The notes below the pieces were generated by a model. The model ran no database searches. It had not been told where the DNA came from and saw only the letters and a list, made by a program, of their open reading frames with translations. Made by a program: the position numbers and the translations under genes. A stretch of DNA of 64,000 nt from Capsicum annuum (lineage: Eukaryota; Streptophyta; Magnoliopsida; Solanales; Solanaceae), in assembly GCF_002878395.1 (NCBI RefSeq), contig NC_061121.1:16177848-16241847 (forward strand), given 5' to 3'. This document shows positions 37,681 through 49,799 of the stretch, in pieces; within the stretch, counting starts at the first letter, position 1, and the number at the start of each line of letters is the position of its first letter.

Positions 37681-39634
37681 CATTGAGTATTTGATTGATC
37701 AAAAGGGTACCATGAAACTACTAGTGATCATGGTTCTGATCTACAGAGAATAAATTTCAAGGAATAGGTTGAAAGTAACTTTAAAAAGGAGAAATGATGA
37801 GATCAAGTTGAATGCAGGATGCTCCCATAATCCTCCAAAAAGGCTATAATTTAGTAAGTGGGTATCTTGGATAGATGATGTCTTAAATGTATAATCCAGT
37901 CTTATATATTCAGTAGACATACACCTATAGCATGAAGGAGGAGATGCAAAAAGGTGAACTGAGATAGCACAAAGTGATTAAGTTCAGAAAATCATATAGT
38001 GTCCAGGTCCCTTATTAGGTCAGTATCCCTTACTATTTTTTCATAGTAGATGTTTAATTTTTTAATGATTTATGCCATATCACCATCATGCCTTTTCAAA
38101 AAGTTGTCATCTATAATTTAAATCTAAGAGACCGCCCATTTGTCCGAATATGTCTCATCAGTCTCAACTCTTCAAGAGATCTAAACCTCTCCTTCACTTC
38201 TTATTTAAGATCAAAATCAGATTTCTCACATTTATTTTTGGAAATATTCTCTCTCAACTTATCAATTTGCAGGCTATTTCCAAACTTTCATCCTATTTTA
38301 ATCATCTAACCCTACAAAATCCGCACAATATCTAATTTTCCCAATATACTCTTAAAAGAATGAGCCTATTCCTTTGAGAGTGTTCGATATTACTTCCATC
38401 CCTTATGATCCCAAGTCTGAAAAAACTTGTATAATAACAAAATTCACTTCTCTTTCCTAAAGAGAAACTACTAGGAAAGTCAGTGCTCAAGAAAAGAAAA
38501 AATCATCTTGTGAGCCCTCATCTGAAAAACATGATAAATTCGATACTTTCACCGACTCCAAAGTCAATAACCTTTTAGATAGAGGAAAAAACTTAGGGTG
38601 ACTCCTCCAAATACTTTGTTTCTAAATTTGACTACTAGAACAACCCTCCTAATGACCCCTGACTAACTAGTTTCTTCTTATTAGGTTTTAGATTCTTTCT
38701 CCAAATCATACCTCCTAACAAAACTGAGCCACCCAACAAATCTGAGAGTGCTTGTATAGATGGAAACATATTTGATGGGGATCTTCCCACCTTAAAGAAA
38801 ACTTTGTCCAACATACTAGCCATTAGTGGGGTGATAGGAATTTAGGGGCTTACTACTCTCAGTGAAGAGCCACCCAAGGAGTCTAGGGCACCTGGTTCAC
38901 CAAAGTGTGTGTAACACCTCAAATTAGGTATTCAGAATGCTACACAATGATCATGACCCCGAAGGACCACAAGCTAACCCATGACTAATGTCTATAACTG
39001 AGCACTGAATAATATACTATAAATACGTAGAATATAAGCTGTAAGGTTGTAAGGTTCATAACTATGAAATTACTAATAAAAATAAAGTCTGAATGGGGTA
39101 TAGAAATACGTAAATCTAAAATAAATTGTCTGAACATGCTATAGTCAGAAAGCCTCTAATACTGAACTGTATGAATAAGGAGTTGATGGAACATGTCCCT
39201 AACTAACTCCAAACTACTGAAATAATAAAATAATGAACTAATAATGTCCTCAAAATATGAGGACTTACCACTGACTCTGACTGCTGATATCTGAATGGCT
39301 AAGGATGCTCTGGACCTTGTGCTTCGGAACCTATAATATAAAACACCATCACGCAAGTATGTAGTATGTTGAATTAACTGGTATGCAAGTGAGGTAGGCT
39401 GAATGCAAAGTGTTCATATGTATGAACAATACTAACTGACTGAATAACATGAACGTAAGAATACATGCATAAATACGTAGCTATAACTGAAGTCATGATA
39501 GTAGTGAATATTGAGTTCTGATTACTTAGGTCTACCGATAACATATAATTACTGATATTAAGGTTACTAATACTAGGATACTGAATAACTGAGTCTACTG
39601 ATATTGATATCTGAGATTACTGATAACTGATAAC

Positions 39635-39872
39635 TGAATGGCTATTTCTAATAGTCCTGATTATGAATAACTGATCTAAGTTTTATACTGAGCTGGATGA
39701 CTGTATCTGACAGGCCTGACATCTGTAGAACTATCTGAGTTCTTGACTAACGTGGATGACTGTATCGAACAGTCCTGAATTCTGATGGAACTAGCTAAGT
39801 TTTATATTGAGCTGAGTGATTATGTCTGACAGTCCTGATTTCTATATAACTGGACTGAGTTCTATTCTGAAG
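39635..39872. repeat. Four-unit tandem repeat of about 60 bp in the solo LTR
   Basis: Units start near 39635, 39693, 39752 and 39812, each with GACTGTATCTGACAGTCCTGA-like and CTAAGTTTTATACTGAG-like words. Related, shorter arrays lie in gypsy C (about 61820-61960). Confidence 0.75.
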
Positions 39873-41090
39873 ATTGAATCTAAAACTAAAATTATGGGAG
39901 GTAATAATCTAACTGAGATGCCCCAAATTTGAACTAGTGGGGTGTAACCTGTAACCCCAGTTGGAAGGGTGTCAGTATTATGCCACGGGTAAAGACAAGC
40001 TGTGACTAAACCCTCTTTGACAGAGAGCTCTTCCGTCAATCCCTCCTATAAGTAAAAATCAATAAGATGTATAATCCCTAAACTCTTAGGGTACATCTCA
40101 ACCTATGTTGTCTACATAGTTCTAGAACACAATGATTGCTTCTGAGGATCGTACCCCTCTGCACGCAAGTGAGTCCCTATCCTTGAGTTTGCTAGGTGCT
40201 GAATCCTGATCCCAACAGAATAGACACTGAACTAATTTCCTAGTTTTTAATAGGCTTGACTAAACTGTTACTAATTGTATTATTTAATGAAACTGAATTG
40301 AGTTCACTGAGTTTTCATTGACTGACGAAACTCTACTGATATCTGATAACTAGCTGAGATTATTGAGATTACTGAGAATTACTAAGATTACTGGACTGAT
40401 ACTGAATTTATTGAGTTTTTCCTAAGTCATGATACCGACTAAGTTCTATTGATTATGGCTTGACTAAGAGTATCTTGAAAACTGACACTGGTTTTAGAAA
40501 CACAACTAAATTATTTGGTAAAAGTACCCCCAGGACTTGATAGCATGAAACTGATAAGACATGTCACTTCTTGAACACATGAACAATATCAACTATTCAT
40601 AATATAATAAGTTGGGGATTTCATGAAGCAAATGGTTATAATAATCCTGTACATAAATGGGAATGCATATAAACATGTCATAATTTCATCAACCTAATCT
40701 CATGAGCATTCCATCAAACATTCATAATGCATAACAATATCATTGAAATCATTTTGGTCATAAGGGTAAACCACTCATTTATCATTTGGGTCTGAATTTA
40801 GCGATAATTCATAATTCCTATTCTCTTAGGCCTTTTATCAAACCCTTAGGATGCATGACTTAGGGCTTAGGCATAATCATAAAATCAATACTTCAAAACT
40901 CCATGAATCAACTAAATTTAAAGATTTCAAACCAACATACTATCGTGGTTTCACGAACAACACATAAAGATTCCAACTTAGGAATCATACAACAATAATC
41001 ACATGAACATAATCAACCCACAACCACATGAACATAATCAATCCACAACCTAAACATCACAATTTATAAATTAAAATTATATTCTTGGGA

Positions 41091-41133
41091 TTCATGGACA
41101 AAAGGAATCCATGAATGAACACTTGCCATACCT
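41091..41133 (-). promoter_or_regulatory. Donor-like AGGTATGG plus 25-nt hairpin, solo LTR
   Basis: Minus strand: AG|GTATGG (41133-41126), 10 nt, then the hairpin at 41115-41091 with arms TTCATGGA(T) and (G)TCCATGAA; the ninth pair would be U-G in RNA. Confidence 0.5.
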
Positions 41134-41334
41134 TAGTTCTTGATTTTACAAAGATTGACGAAAAGATTCTTGAATTTGAGTTTTGAATTTGGATCCTCAA
41201 TTGAAAACCCTAGTCTTGTCCTTGAGGGATTTTGAGAGATAATAATGTATTTAGGTAAAATAAGGATGAATCTCATGTTATAGGGTTATATAGGGTGGGA
41301 AAATTATCCTTTTTCCCTCAAGGACGTGGCCATT

Positions 41335-41520
41335 TAATGACTAAAAACTGGGCATCGATGCGTTAGGCGATGCAGTAAATTGGTGCATCGATGTGATAGT
41401 CGACACATCACTCCATGATTGCATTGGGTCTCAGTACTTTTGACCATGGAAACCCTGCACAATATCAACTAACTCGATAGGCGATGCGATGCGCCAAGAT
41501 CGCATTGGTCCACTGTTTTG
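41335..41520 (-). promoter_or_regulatory. CpG-rich word array in the solo LTR, upstream of a TATA-like site
   Basis: GCATCGATGCG, GCGATGCGATGCGCC and similar words. On the minus strand, TATATAA (41292-41286) lies about 43 bases downstream of the patch, as expected of a core promoter. Confidence 0.45.
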
Positions 41521-44093
41521 GACTTTTAAACGTGGTCTAAATGAGTTTTAAAAAATCCAAAACTTGTCCGGGAACATCCATTGACCGTTCTACTCATGAA
41601 TTAACAAAAATATAGGCCATTAAGGATATTAAGGTCATGAAATAAGATTGTAAATTTTGAAGACTAAAATAAGCTAAGTCTGGAAACTTAGCTAGAATTT
41701 TCTACGTATGGGACCCCTTGATAAGCTTAAGGGACTAAAATAAGCTTAAGAATTTAGCGGGTTCTTACAGTGGGATTTAGTTGCTACTTTCTTGTCAACT
41801 ACGAGACAAAATGACAGTTCTAAGAATGTTGAAGATGAAAATTTGGTCTTGCCTTGAATGCTAAACTTATTTGATGACCGTATAAAAGAAAAGGGACATT
41901 CAGACGATGAAGATAATCATCATATTTCTTGAAAGTTAACTAAGAAAGAATTCTTAATATCTACCAAAGACTCAAATAAAATAGTCAAACCCTTAGGGAC
42001 TAGGTTGAGTCTTAGGAACCTGATGATGCAACCTTTGGAGAAAAATAATAACAACACTAAGAAAATAAAAATGTAGAAGAAGAAAAAAATAGATGTGATT
42101 GAGCCTATTTATAAAAAAAGGTTGTGTAAGTTGATGAATCTGAGGAGGACGCTGAGAGCATGTTTCATGACACTAGTGATAGTGACTTTGAGAGACTCTT
42201 TGAGAGTTTAAGTGACTATGATGATAAGTTATGATGATGAGTCACGTGATTCTAATGTTGAATGGAGTTTAACTGCTACTAAGGCCAGGATAAGAGGAAA
42301 AGGTATTGCTTATTCTAAGAAATGAAAACCTAAGTCAGTCTTGGTGAAAAAACCTGTGCCCAAAGTAACTAGTAAAAGGGAAATATCAGAGAAAGATAGT
42401 ACCTGGTACTACTATTAAGGGAATTAGTTTCTCAGAAAAGGCCTCAACCTCTAAGGTAAAAGAGAAGGGGTTGTCCAGAGAGGATAGATAGGAAGTCCTT
42501 AAAATTCAGAAGGTTTTAAGAGGAAGAGTGTTTGACCTAACCATTGTTGGGATGCCTGGAATACTTGAGTTCATGGAGTAGTGAAATTTGAAAGGTGGGA
42601 ACATTTATTTGAATTGCTAGTTCCCTACCTGCATGAAGAGGGGGTAAGAAAGTTTTACAATAATTTTACTTTTTCGGATGATGGGCTTTATTTGACCTCA
42701 CAAGTAAAGGGGATAAATATGGACATTGATGAAGAAGTTCTTTTTCTAAAATTCTTGGGTGCCAACAGAAGGGATCAGGTCCCCCAGAAAAGACAAGGGG
42801 TTTGAGAAATTTTTTGAAATTTATGGTAGGCTTGATGGTATGATTATTAAAAATATCAAAAATGTCCTTGAATGATGAATACCATTTCCCTTTATGTGGG
42901 TGAACAAGTCTTTCCTACCCAGATCTAAAAAAAGGACCACTATGACAGAGCATGATTTGTTTCTCATGAAGGTCCTGTGCAAATACTAGAAAGTCAATCT
43001 TACGACAATTATGATTGACACACCAACACTATTATGACTTCTAAAGATAGCAAGAGTGGTTTAGCCCATGGATTTTTTAACAGGGTGTTTGCATATTTCA
43101 ATGTTGATATGGAAATGGAAAGACTTGCTCTGTAAAACAAATTTTCAACATCACCACCTTAAAAGACAAGGAATTTATCCCTAGAAGAGGATGTGAGAAG
43201 TTCAAGCCCATTATTTCAAAGATAAAAATTCAACAAGGTTTGAGGGAGGAGTTAGTTGCTATAGAAGCCATTGTGGCTCAGAAAGATGTAGAGTTTTCTG
43301 CATTGAAGACAACATTAGTGAAAGTAGGTGAGAAGGGAACAGGTTCAATAGGAAAGCTAAGTTTTGAAAATGTTGATCTAAGAGATCAAGTAAAGAAGTT
43401 GGAAGAAAAGGTCGAGATCTTGATAGTGAAAAATCAGGACCTGACTCAATAACTCTTGAAAACTCATGTTGAAGAAATTGAAGAATGAACCTACTACTTT
43501 GAAAATTGACTCACACTCCTCATGGTCCCTCTTCTTAGATCCTTTTCGAAATTTGGTCCTCAAGTACCCAATTTAAGCCCTATTTAAGTCTGATTTTATT
43601 AAGTTTTTGTTGACTCTTGTTGTGACTGGTACTCATTTTGATATGTTCTTACGTGCTACTATTTTGAATGGTAATTGATACAATTTATCTTTATTTATGA
43701 ATGAATATCTTTTGTTCTATCACCTCTCTTGCTTTGTCTAATTCTACTTTCTCATGCCAGTGTAAACTCAATGGCCATTAATTAACATGTGTGCTAATCT
43801 ATGCTTGTCTTACTATTTTACTAATTTGATGATAGCAAAAAGGAAAAAATAAGGTGTAGTGTGTATAGATGAGGTGTAGTGTGCATGAGGTATCGTATGT
43901 ACTGAGTTATTGCGTGTACTAATAGGTAATGATGGCCCTTACACTCAGGGAAATCTTCAGCACTTACAAAAGTGCTAACAGACAGGGGGAATAGTATCAG
44001 TGATAAAGGGAATTAGGTGAGATCCCTTGGGATTAATGATTGAAGGTATGTTGTGCTGAGAATGATAGAAGATAAGCATGGGGTTGTTATTAT

Positions 44094-44113
44094 GAAAAAG
44101 GGGAAAAATTGTA
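44094..44113 (+). other. Polypurine tract region of copia 2
   Basis: GAAAAAGGGGAAAAATT precedes the 3' LTR start at 44114. Confidence 0.65.
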
Positions 44114-44295
44114 TGTTTGGAACTAGTTCCTGAAGAATGTGTGATGACAAAGCTGCAACTACTTAAGATCCTGGTTGTGCATACAAATCATTTTCACATT
44201 CTACTGCACAGCTGGAAAAAAGTAAAAAAGTTGGTTAGAAAAGTTGTATCTCCTTTTTGCCTCAACTAGTAGGATTCATCCTAGGTTTTCTCTAG

Positions 44296-44336
<41 letters not shown>

Positions 44337-44504
44337 CTTCTACAACAAGAAAACAAAACTTTTATATACTCATAACTAATATTTATCTTGAAGATTTTGA
44401 ATTAAAATATCATCTGCAACAGGGAACTAATTTCATTTTGTTGTTGTACCTAAGTCTTTATATTTTGATCTTACACGCTGCCTACTATTTTTGTATGTTA
44501 TTAG
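44114..44504 (+). repeat. copia 2 3' LTR, truncated by the Tat insertion
   Basis: Matches the first half of 34669-35464, then stops at ATTAG before TGATCACAC, the terminus of the Tat LTR. Confidence 0.85.
44298..44334. repeat. (TA)n microsatellite in the copia 2 3' LTR
   Basis: About 18 TA units. The 5' LTR has only TCATATATGTA at this place, so the run expanded after insertion. Confidence 0.95.
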
Positions 44505-45539
44505 TGATCACACTCAACTTGCACGTGAATTCATGTGCAAGGTGGTCGGCGTCAGCATAAACCCAACAAGAGTGGGGGTCGAATCCACAAGGAGTGTAAC
44601 TAGCTTTCAACACCTATGTGTATTGTGAGTTAACTAGGAATTAACCCGTAATGCACAACTAAAACAAATAGAGTATAAAAGTAAATAGGGGACATGGTTT
44701 TGGATTTGAACTTTGATTTATGCAATCTAGTAATAGTACTACTATTGGATTACCCAATTAATGAGGAATACTAAATGATAAAAGCCCTGGGGTTATGCTA
44801 TCCTAGGGCTAATTTGTGTATGGGCAATCAAGAATTAGTTCCAATTTTACTATTAACTTTGGGTAGGATAGGTCTTAATTTTTAGTGTCAATCTTTATAC
44901 AAAACTCTAAGTTTCACTCATGGATTCTTTCGAATACCTCTTGAGTGAAACAAATTCACCAACTGAGTACCTCAACTTAGCATCCCAATATCTAGGACAA
45001 TGCTTTTTAACATACAGATAACATCCTTATTTCTAAGATAATGTCAAGATAATGTCAAGGAGGTAGCTAATATCAAGTAGTTGCTCACAATTACTAATCA
45101 CCCGTATCCCTCTTTTAAGGATGATGTAGGATCCAGTTCAATTGAAGTTTTCACCCACCATTCTTCATTAAAGCATGAAGTAATAGTAAAACCCAACATC
45201 ATTAACTAATAATTTTAACTAAAAATCAATACCCATACATTTTAACACCTTATTCAAGCAGAACCCCAAGATATGATTTTAACCACTAATGAAACTAAGG
45301 TGATGAAATTTACCCAAATGAGCATTGAATTCATCCATTCATAGGGATACAAAAGCAAACCCAAGCCTTAACTTCAATTTGTAACAAAAATGTCAATTGG
45401 AATTTAGCATATAATTGTGTTCTCTCTTCTCAAGCTCTAAGAATTCCATAAAGATGATGTTATTGTGAAAGGGCTTAAACCTTTAAAATTTAGATCCAGC
45501 TGTGGGTATTTACACTTTTTCTCTAAGTGTTTTCCCGAT

Positions 45540-45665
45540 CCATCACAATAGCCCTCACTTGATCGCAATCATGACTCACGTGATTTTGGTAGTCACGTCA
45601 TTATCACTAAAGTTTGACTAGATTTGACTTGCAATTGCGATCCTCAAGATGCAATCGCAGTACTT
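45540..45665 (-). promoter_or_regulatory. CpG-containing word array in the outer Tat LTR
   Basis: TTGATCGCAATC, TTGCGATCC and ATGCAATCGCAG words repeat in an AT-rich setting. Position in U3 is inferred. Confidence 0.3.
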
Positions 45666-45974
45666 GAGGGTTGATCCCTGACACTATTTTCCATCTTCAG
45701 CAGGCACTTTGATCATTTTCTTTATTTTTAATTTGCTTCGCTTACTTTTCATTTGATTACCTAAAAATATATGAACCATGAGATTTGAAGCATTTCAATG
45801 AAAAATTGGCCTCATATATGATGTTCCGGATTTTGACGGAACATCTTAGGTTTTTTCGTAAGATAATTGCATGTTTTCAAGAAACTAATATTGTATTTAA
45901 CATTATATTTTAGTGTTTTTAAGATAAAAGCTAAGTGTGAGGAATAACTTAAGAAACTGAGCAAAACCAATAGA

Positions 45975-46195
45975 AAATGGTAAGCGACGACGAAAATAAT
46001 GGACCGTCGAATATACGATGAACCATCGACATGTACTATTGACAAGAAGCAGAAGGAAACATCACTGAAAGTACAGTGACGGTCAAAGCTATGGACCATC
46101 GGCCTATCGACAGACCGTCGGCTTATACAGTCGATCATGACGCGGCAAGTTCAAGTTTAAATTTTGGAACCCTGATTTTTGGAGTCTTATAAATA
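45975..46195 (+). promoter_or_regulatory. GGACCGTCG-type array and TATA box in the nested Tat LTR
   Basis: GGACCGTCG, GAACCATCGAC, GACGGTC, AGACCGTCGGC words at 45975-46145 are followed 43 bases on by TATAAATA (46188-46195), a good plant TATA box. Confidence 0.5.
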
Positions 46196-46699
46196 CTAAG
46201 TATTAGGGTTTAGATGGGGATCATTTTCTTTCCTAATACCTTAGACTCCATCTTAGCTTAGAGTTTTCCTGCTCTTACCTACTCTTTGACTTTTCTTTGG
46301 GATTCTAAATCTAAGATCTATATTTCTAGATCTGGGTTTCTATCTTTCAGTTTCCTTTATCAAGTTCTCTAGATTTTGAACTCACTGTCACTTAGTAAAC
46401 CTTGGGGAACTAAGCATTAGCTTGTGTTTTTAATCATTTCATCTCTATTGAAGACTCAAGAATTTATTATTGTAATCGTTATATGTAAATCTTGAATTAT
46501 TTATGAATAATAAAATGATATCTTCTGTTTCTTCTATGGAAATGTGTAGCTAACCTCCCACAGCTGGGCTTGAGGGAGCCTTAATGTAAATAACTAGTTT
46601 GGGTTGTGAATCTACTTGAGTTCCATGAGTGATGAATGTTGTATAAACCTTTCTTCATTTTAATGACCTTTCTTGACTGCATCTTAGAAGAGTCAGCAC

Positions 46700-46862
46700 T
46701 AGAACATCACTTGTCTGAGAGGAAAGTTCTTGTTATGCTACTTCAATGAAACATCACTTGTCCAATAGGAAAGTACGTGTTGAGTAGTGTAATGATTCTC
46801 TTAGTTGTAACTTGAAAGATGAGCTGAAGAACATCACTTGTCCAAGAGGAAAGTGTATGTTA
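46700..46862 (+). repeat. Three spaced copies of AACATCACTTGTC..AGAGGAAAGT
   Basis: Copies start near 46702, 46749 and 46829, about 47 and 80 bases apart, in the nested Tat LTR. This kind of repeated leader word is familiar from Tat LTRs; its role is unknown. Confidence 0.7.
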
Positions 46863-47456
46863 GGAAAAGAAAGAGTTTACATGGACTCAAAAGACTTTAA
46901 TCTTGAGATTAAGGGCAAATGTCTTAACCGGATTTGCCTACATGAGAAAATAGTTGAATAACAAATACATCCTTTAAGTTTGAGAGAATTAATGGATGAA
47001 CTAACTACTGAGGTTGAGAAATGAATGGGTAAATAATAGGATCCAACTTCTCTTGCAACTGAAGTTGTAAAGTGGAACTCTAAGGTGAGTCACAACCCTA
47101 TCTTTTGAAGCATCTTGGTAACCATAACCCTATTTTCCCATAATATCATATTTGAAACCTTATAATAGAAAGTGCAGATTGTACGTTGAAGTATTTAATA
47201 TCTTTGTGTCTACTCACCAAAACCCCCATTTATAGGAAACTACTAACTATCAGTTGTTCATATCACGAATAACTTATATTAACGCCATATTCTCTGTAGG
47301 ATTCGAGCCCAACCTAGTTGGATTCTATATTTGATCACGACCACTTACATTCTCATAAGAGAGGTGTAATTTGGGCGTGTCAATATACACAATTATCTCA
47401 TTGTAGTGTACACGAATTTGGATATAAATGAGTCATAAATTTTCCACTTATCAACA

Positions 47457-49799
47457 CCCCCAACTTAGAACTTTGCTTGTCTTCTAGCAACACCATGTCT
47501 TAATCAATTGAGACTATTCAACCTATAAGCCCACTTGTATGCCTAAATGATCAAAATAATTCCTGGCTTAATTAGCATGAACAATTTACTAACAAGCATG
47601 GGAAGGCCAATTCACTCAACCCCCTCAAAATCAAGCACACTTTCAAGGATGCCCAAGATTTTCAAAAACAATCAAGAAACAACTACTAATTCTCAAGATG
47701 TGACTTTCTCTCAATAGTGACTCGAATTTACTTTTTTTTTCACAATTTTAGATTATGAAAATGTCACCAAGCTAAGTTAGTTTACATGCCTCCTCACGTA
47801 ATAAAAGTCCCATTACACCATAATTCCTATCATGAAACAAGGGACTAGAATACAAGAACTCTCCCTAACCAAGATTTTCTCAATACACACTAGCATCATA
47901 CCATATGCTTTACCTTATTTTCAATCATTTCTAACCTGAATACAGTAGGTAGGAGATAACCAAAGGTCTTTTAAGCTTGTAATGTAGGTTTGGGGAAAGG
48001 ATATAATACACTTTTGGGAAAAATGGTGACTATACCCTCGTTGAACTCTACATTTTACACTACTAGATCAAAATTTAGGGTCATGTGCCAGTTTATTTAC
48101 TCTTGAACAAAATATGCCTACTTTCACCACATTATGTCAAGTATCAGGTGGAAGTATTCTCTTTGTTTCTTTTTTTTCTGAAACCTCATGATTTTCTATC
48201 TTCTAATGATTCCTTTCTTTCACTTTTTATTCAATGATTAGCTCTAGTTTCATCCTTTCCTATAGTCCAATGATTCTTTTTTTTCACTTTTTATTTATTA
48301 ATTAGCTCCTAGGCACTCACTTACAAGACTATGCCTATGATCGCCTTCTTTTAAAATCCACTACCCCCAACTTAGGCTTTTAGTCTTGAGTTGGCACTTT
48401 TGAGTTTATGGGGGGTAGGGTTCAAAATAGGGATAATCTTTAAAAAAGTATGGAGCTTGTAATTTGGTTGCCAAAGAAAGGGTTATAGGCTCAAGAGGGG
48501 TGACTAGGGATATAATTAGAGCATTAGTAGGCTTTTTAGGCTCAAGTGGTTTTCCATGTTCATAAAGAAGGCCTAAGATCATTTCCCCAACCGAGTGCGA
48601 TCAAGATTTTATTTGAAAGTCAAATGGGAAAAGTTCTAGATGACACGAGTATGCATAAGAATTAGGAAACTAAGCTCACTGCACATGGCATGTACACTTT
48701 CCTAGTAGGATCAATTTCCTTTCCTTCTCGAGATAGAAGGACCCATTTACACACATTACTAACTAAAGAATTTGGAGTCACAAAAAGAGGATAACGCATT
48801 GTTACAAAAATTTTCAAGTCCAAACCCTCGATTTATAGAAATTTTAGGATGAAGTGGGGGTGCTTGCTTCACCTTTCACCGTACAATACGGCAATTATTA
48901 GCACCAAATTAATCTGTCATATTCACATTTCATCTCTCAAATAGGCAAACCATTTGGCAACTCAAAATTCACCATAAGAATAATGGAAATCCTAAATCTA
49001 TAATGCCATGGGTACTCAAACTTCCCCTGCATCTATAGTTTAAAACATAAAATGACGATGTTCCCTTAAGAATGTCGTCACTCAATTCATCATAGGAAAA
49101 GGCTCGTCCACATTATTATAGAAAGAAAACAAAGGAAATATACAAAAATAAAAACAAAAGAAACTTATCCATCAAATATAGGAACCATCAAGGTGCCCAA
49201 TATAACAACACAATAAAAATAAAATCATCTAAATAAACATAAAGCATCCAAATAAATATCTGAATCATACAGACCAAATCATAAAATAAAATAACTACGG
49301 AGCTATGTACCCCCAACTAAAAAGCTTTTGGGGTCCTCATTGCATATAAAGATAGCGTAGAAAGAGTAAAAGGGGCTCCCTAAATCCTTATCAGGTGCTA
49401 CAATCACAGGCTATCTCCTCATTATCCTCGAATTGTGGCTCATCATCTTTAGACCACCTAGCTGGAATGTCATTATCTGCCTCTAATCTGGGGAAAGAAA
49501 GTTTCTTCTTGGGTTTTAAGACCTTTCATATTCCTTTCATCACTCTCTTTATTTGGGTGAAAAATTTGTCTCTCTTCTTCTCCCCCTTGTCTTATCATGA
49601 GACTCCTGCATCAGCTGATGTGATTTGGCCAAGAAAGAGTAGGCTCGCCAAAGTCTGACAATGGTGGGTCCCTACTTTTTTTAGTATTCAAGGAACCTCT
49701 CATAGTTAGTCTGATCTAATATGAATTCCGAGTGGTGGACGACTCTCATGGACCCTGAGATAGGTTAGACACTAACTCTCTGATCACCCACATTTGGCT
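47457..49799 (-). other. Tat-like internal region without a recognisable gene
   Basis: Begins with the PPT-like tract (minus strand CAAAGTTCTAAGTTGGGGG). The open frame at 49395-49658 on the plus strand is probably chance. I see no gag or pol motif. Confidence 0.5.

Larger units (their letters stand above)
38910..41769 (-). mobile_element. Gypsy solo LTR (minus orientation) inside copia 2
   Basis: 2860 bp from TGTAACACC to CTTACA, flanked by GTGTG (38905-38909) and GTGGG (41770-41774), a 5-bp duplication with one mismatch. On the minus strand it ends in the same GGTTAGCTTGTGGTCC block as the other gypsy LTRs. No internal sequence is present, so it is a recombination product. Confidence 0.9.
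38100..43490 (+). pseudogene. copia 2 extra ORF, split by a solo LTR, with a plant-transposon-like domain
   Basis: The upstream part lies at about 38150-38909 (KTCIITKFTSLS matches KFTSLS in the copia 1 extra ORF) and the downstream part at 41770-43490. The reading sense continues across the solo LTR insertion (PKC before it, DLVATFLSTTRQND after it). The downstream part has acidic and Lys-rich tracts, then at 42581-42770 the domain FERWEHLFELLVPYLHEEG, VRKFYNNFTF, INMDIDEEVLF, the same domain pattern as in copia 1. A coiled-coil-like tail (KDVEFSALKTTL, LRDQVKKLEEKVEIL) lies at 43240-43452. It is broken by stops. Function is unknown. Confidence 0.6.
34669..44504 (+). mobile_element. copia 2: Ty1/copia retrotransposon, deleted and interrupted
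   Basis: The 5' LTR starts TATTGGGACCTG and the 3' LTR starts TGTTTGGAACTAG at 44114. Between them are a gag remnant, coiled-coil linker, a short protease-region remnant, no RT or RNase H, and an extra ORF interrupted by a gypsy solo LTR. The 3' LTR is cut at 44504 by a Tat-like element. Confidence 0.85.
45819..47382 (+). mobile_element. Second Tat-like solo LTR nested in the first
   Basis: 1564 bp, TGATGTTCCGG to GGGCGTGTCA, flanked by perfect 5-bp duplications ATATA (45814-45818 and 47383-47387). The end has the Tat-type GGATTCGAGCCC and ATTTGATCACGACC words. No internal region is present. Confidence 0.9.
44505..47456 (-). repeat. Tat-like 3' LTR containing a nested solo LTR
   Basis: About 1383 bp after removing the insertion at 45819-47387. 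It starts TGTTGATAAGTGG and ends GTGTGATCA on the minus strand. Confidence 0.75.

Noticed and set aside
39600..40500. Regularly spaced ACTGA-like words that could suggest a CRISPR-like array
   Set aside because: Degenerate, without constant repeats or unique spacers, inside a plant gypsy LTR. It is an LTR tandem repeat.
49395..49658. 87-codon plus-strand frame
   Set aside because: It lies opposite the Tat-like internal region, and no family resemblance was seen.
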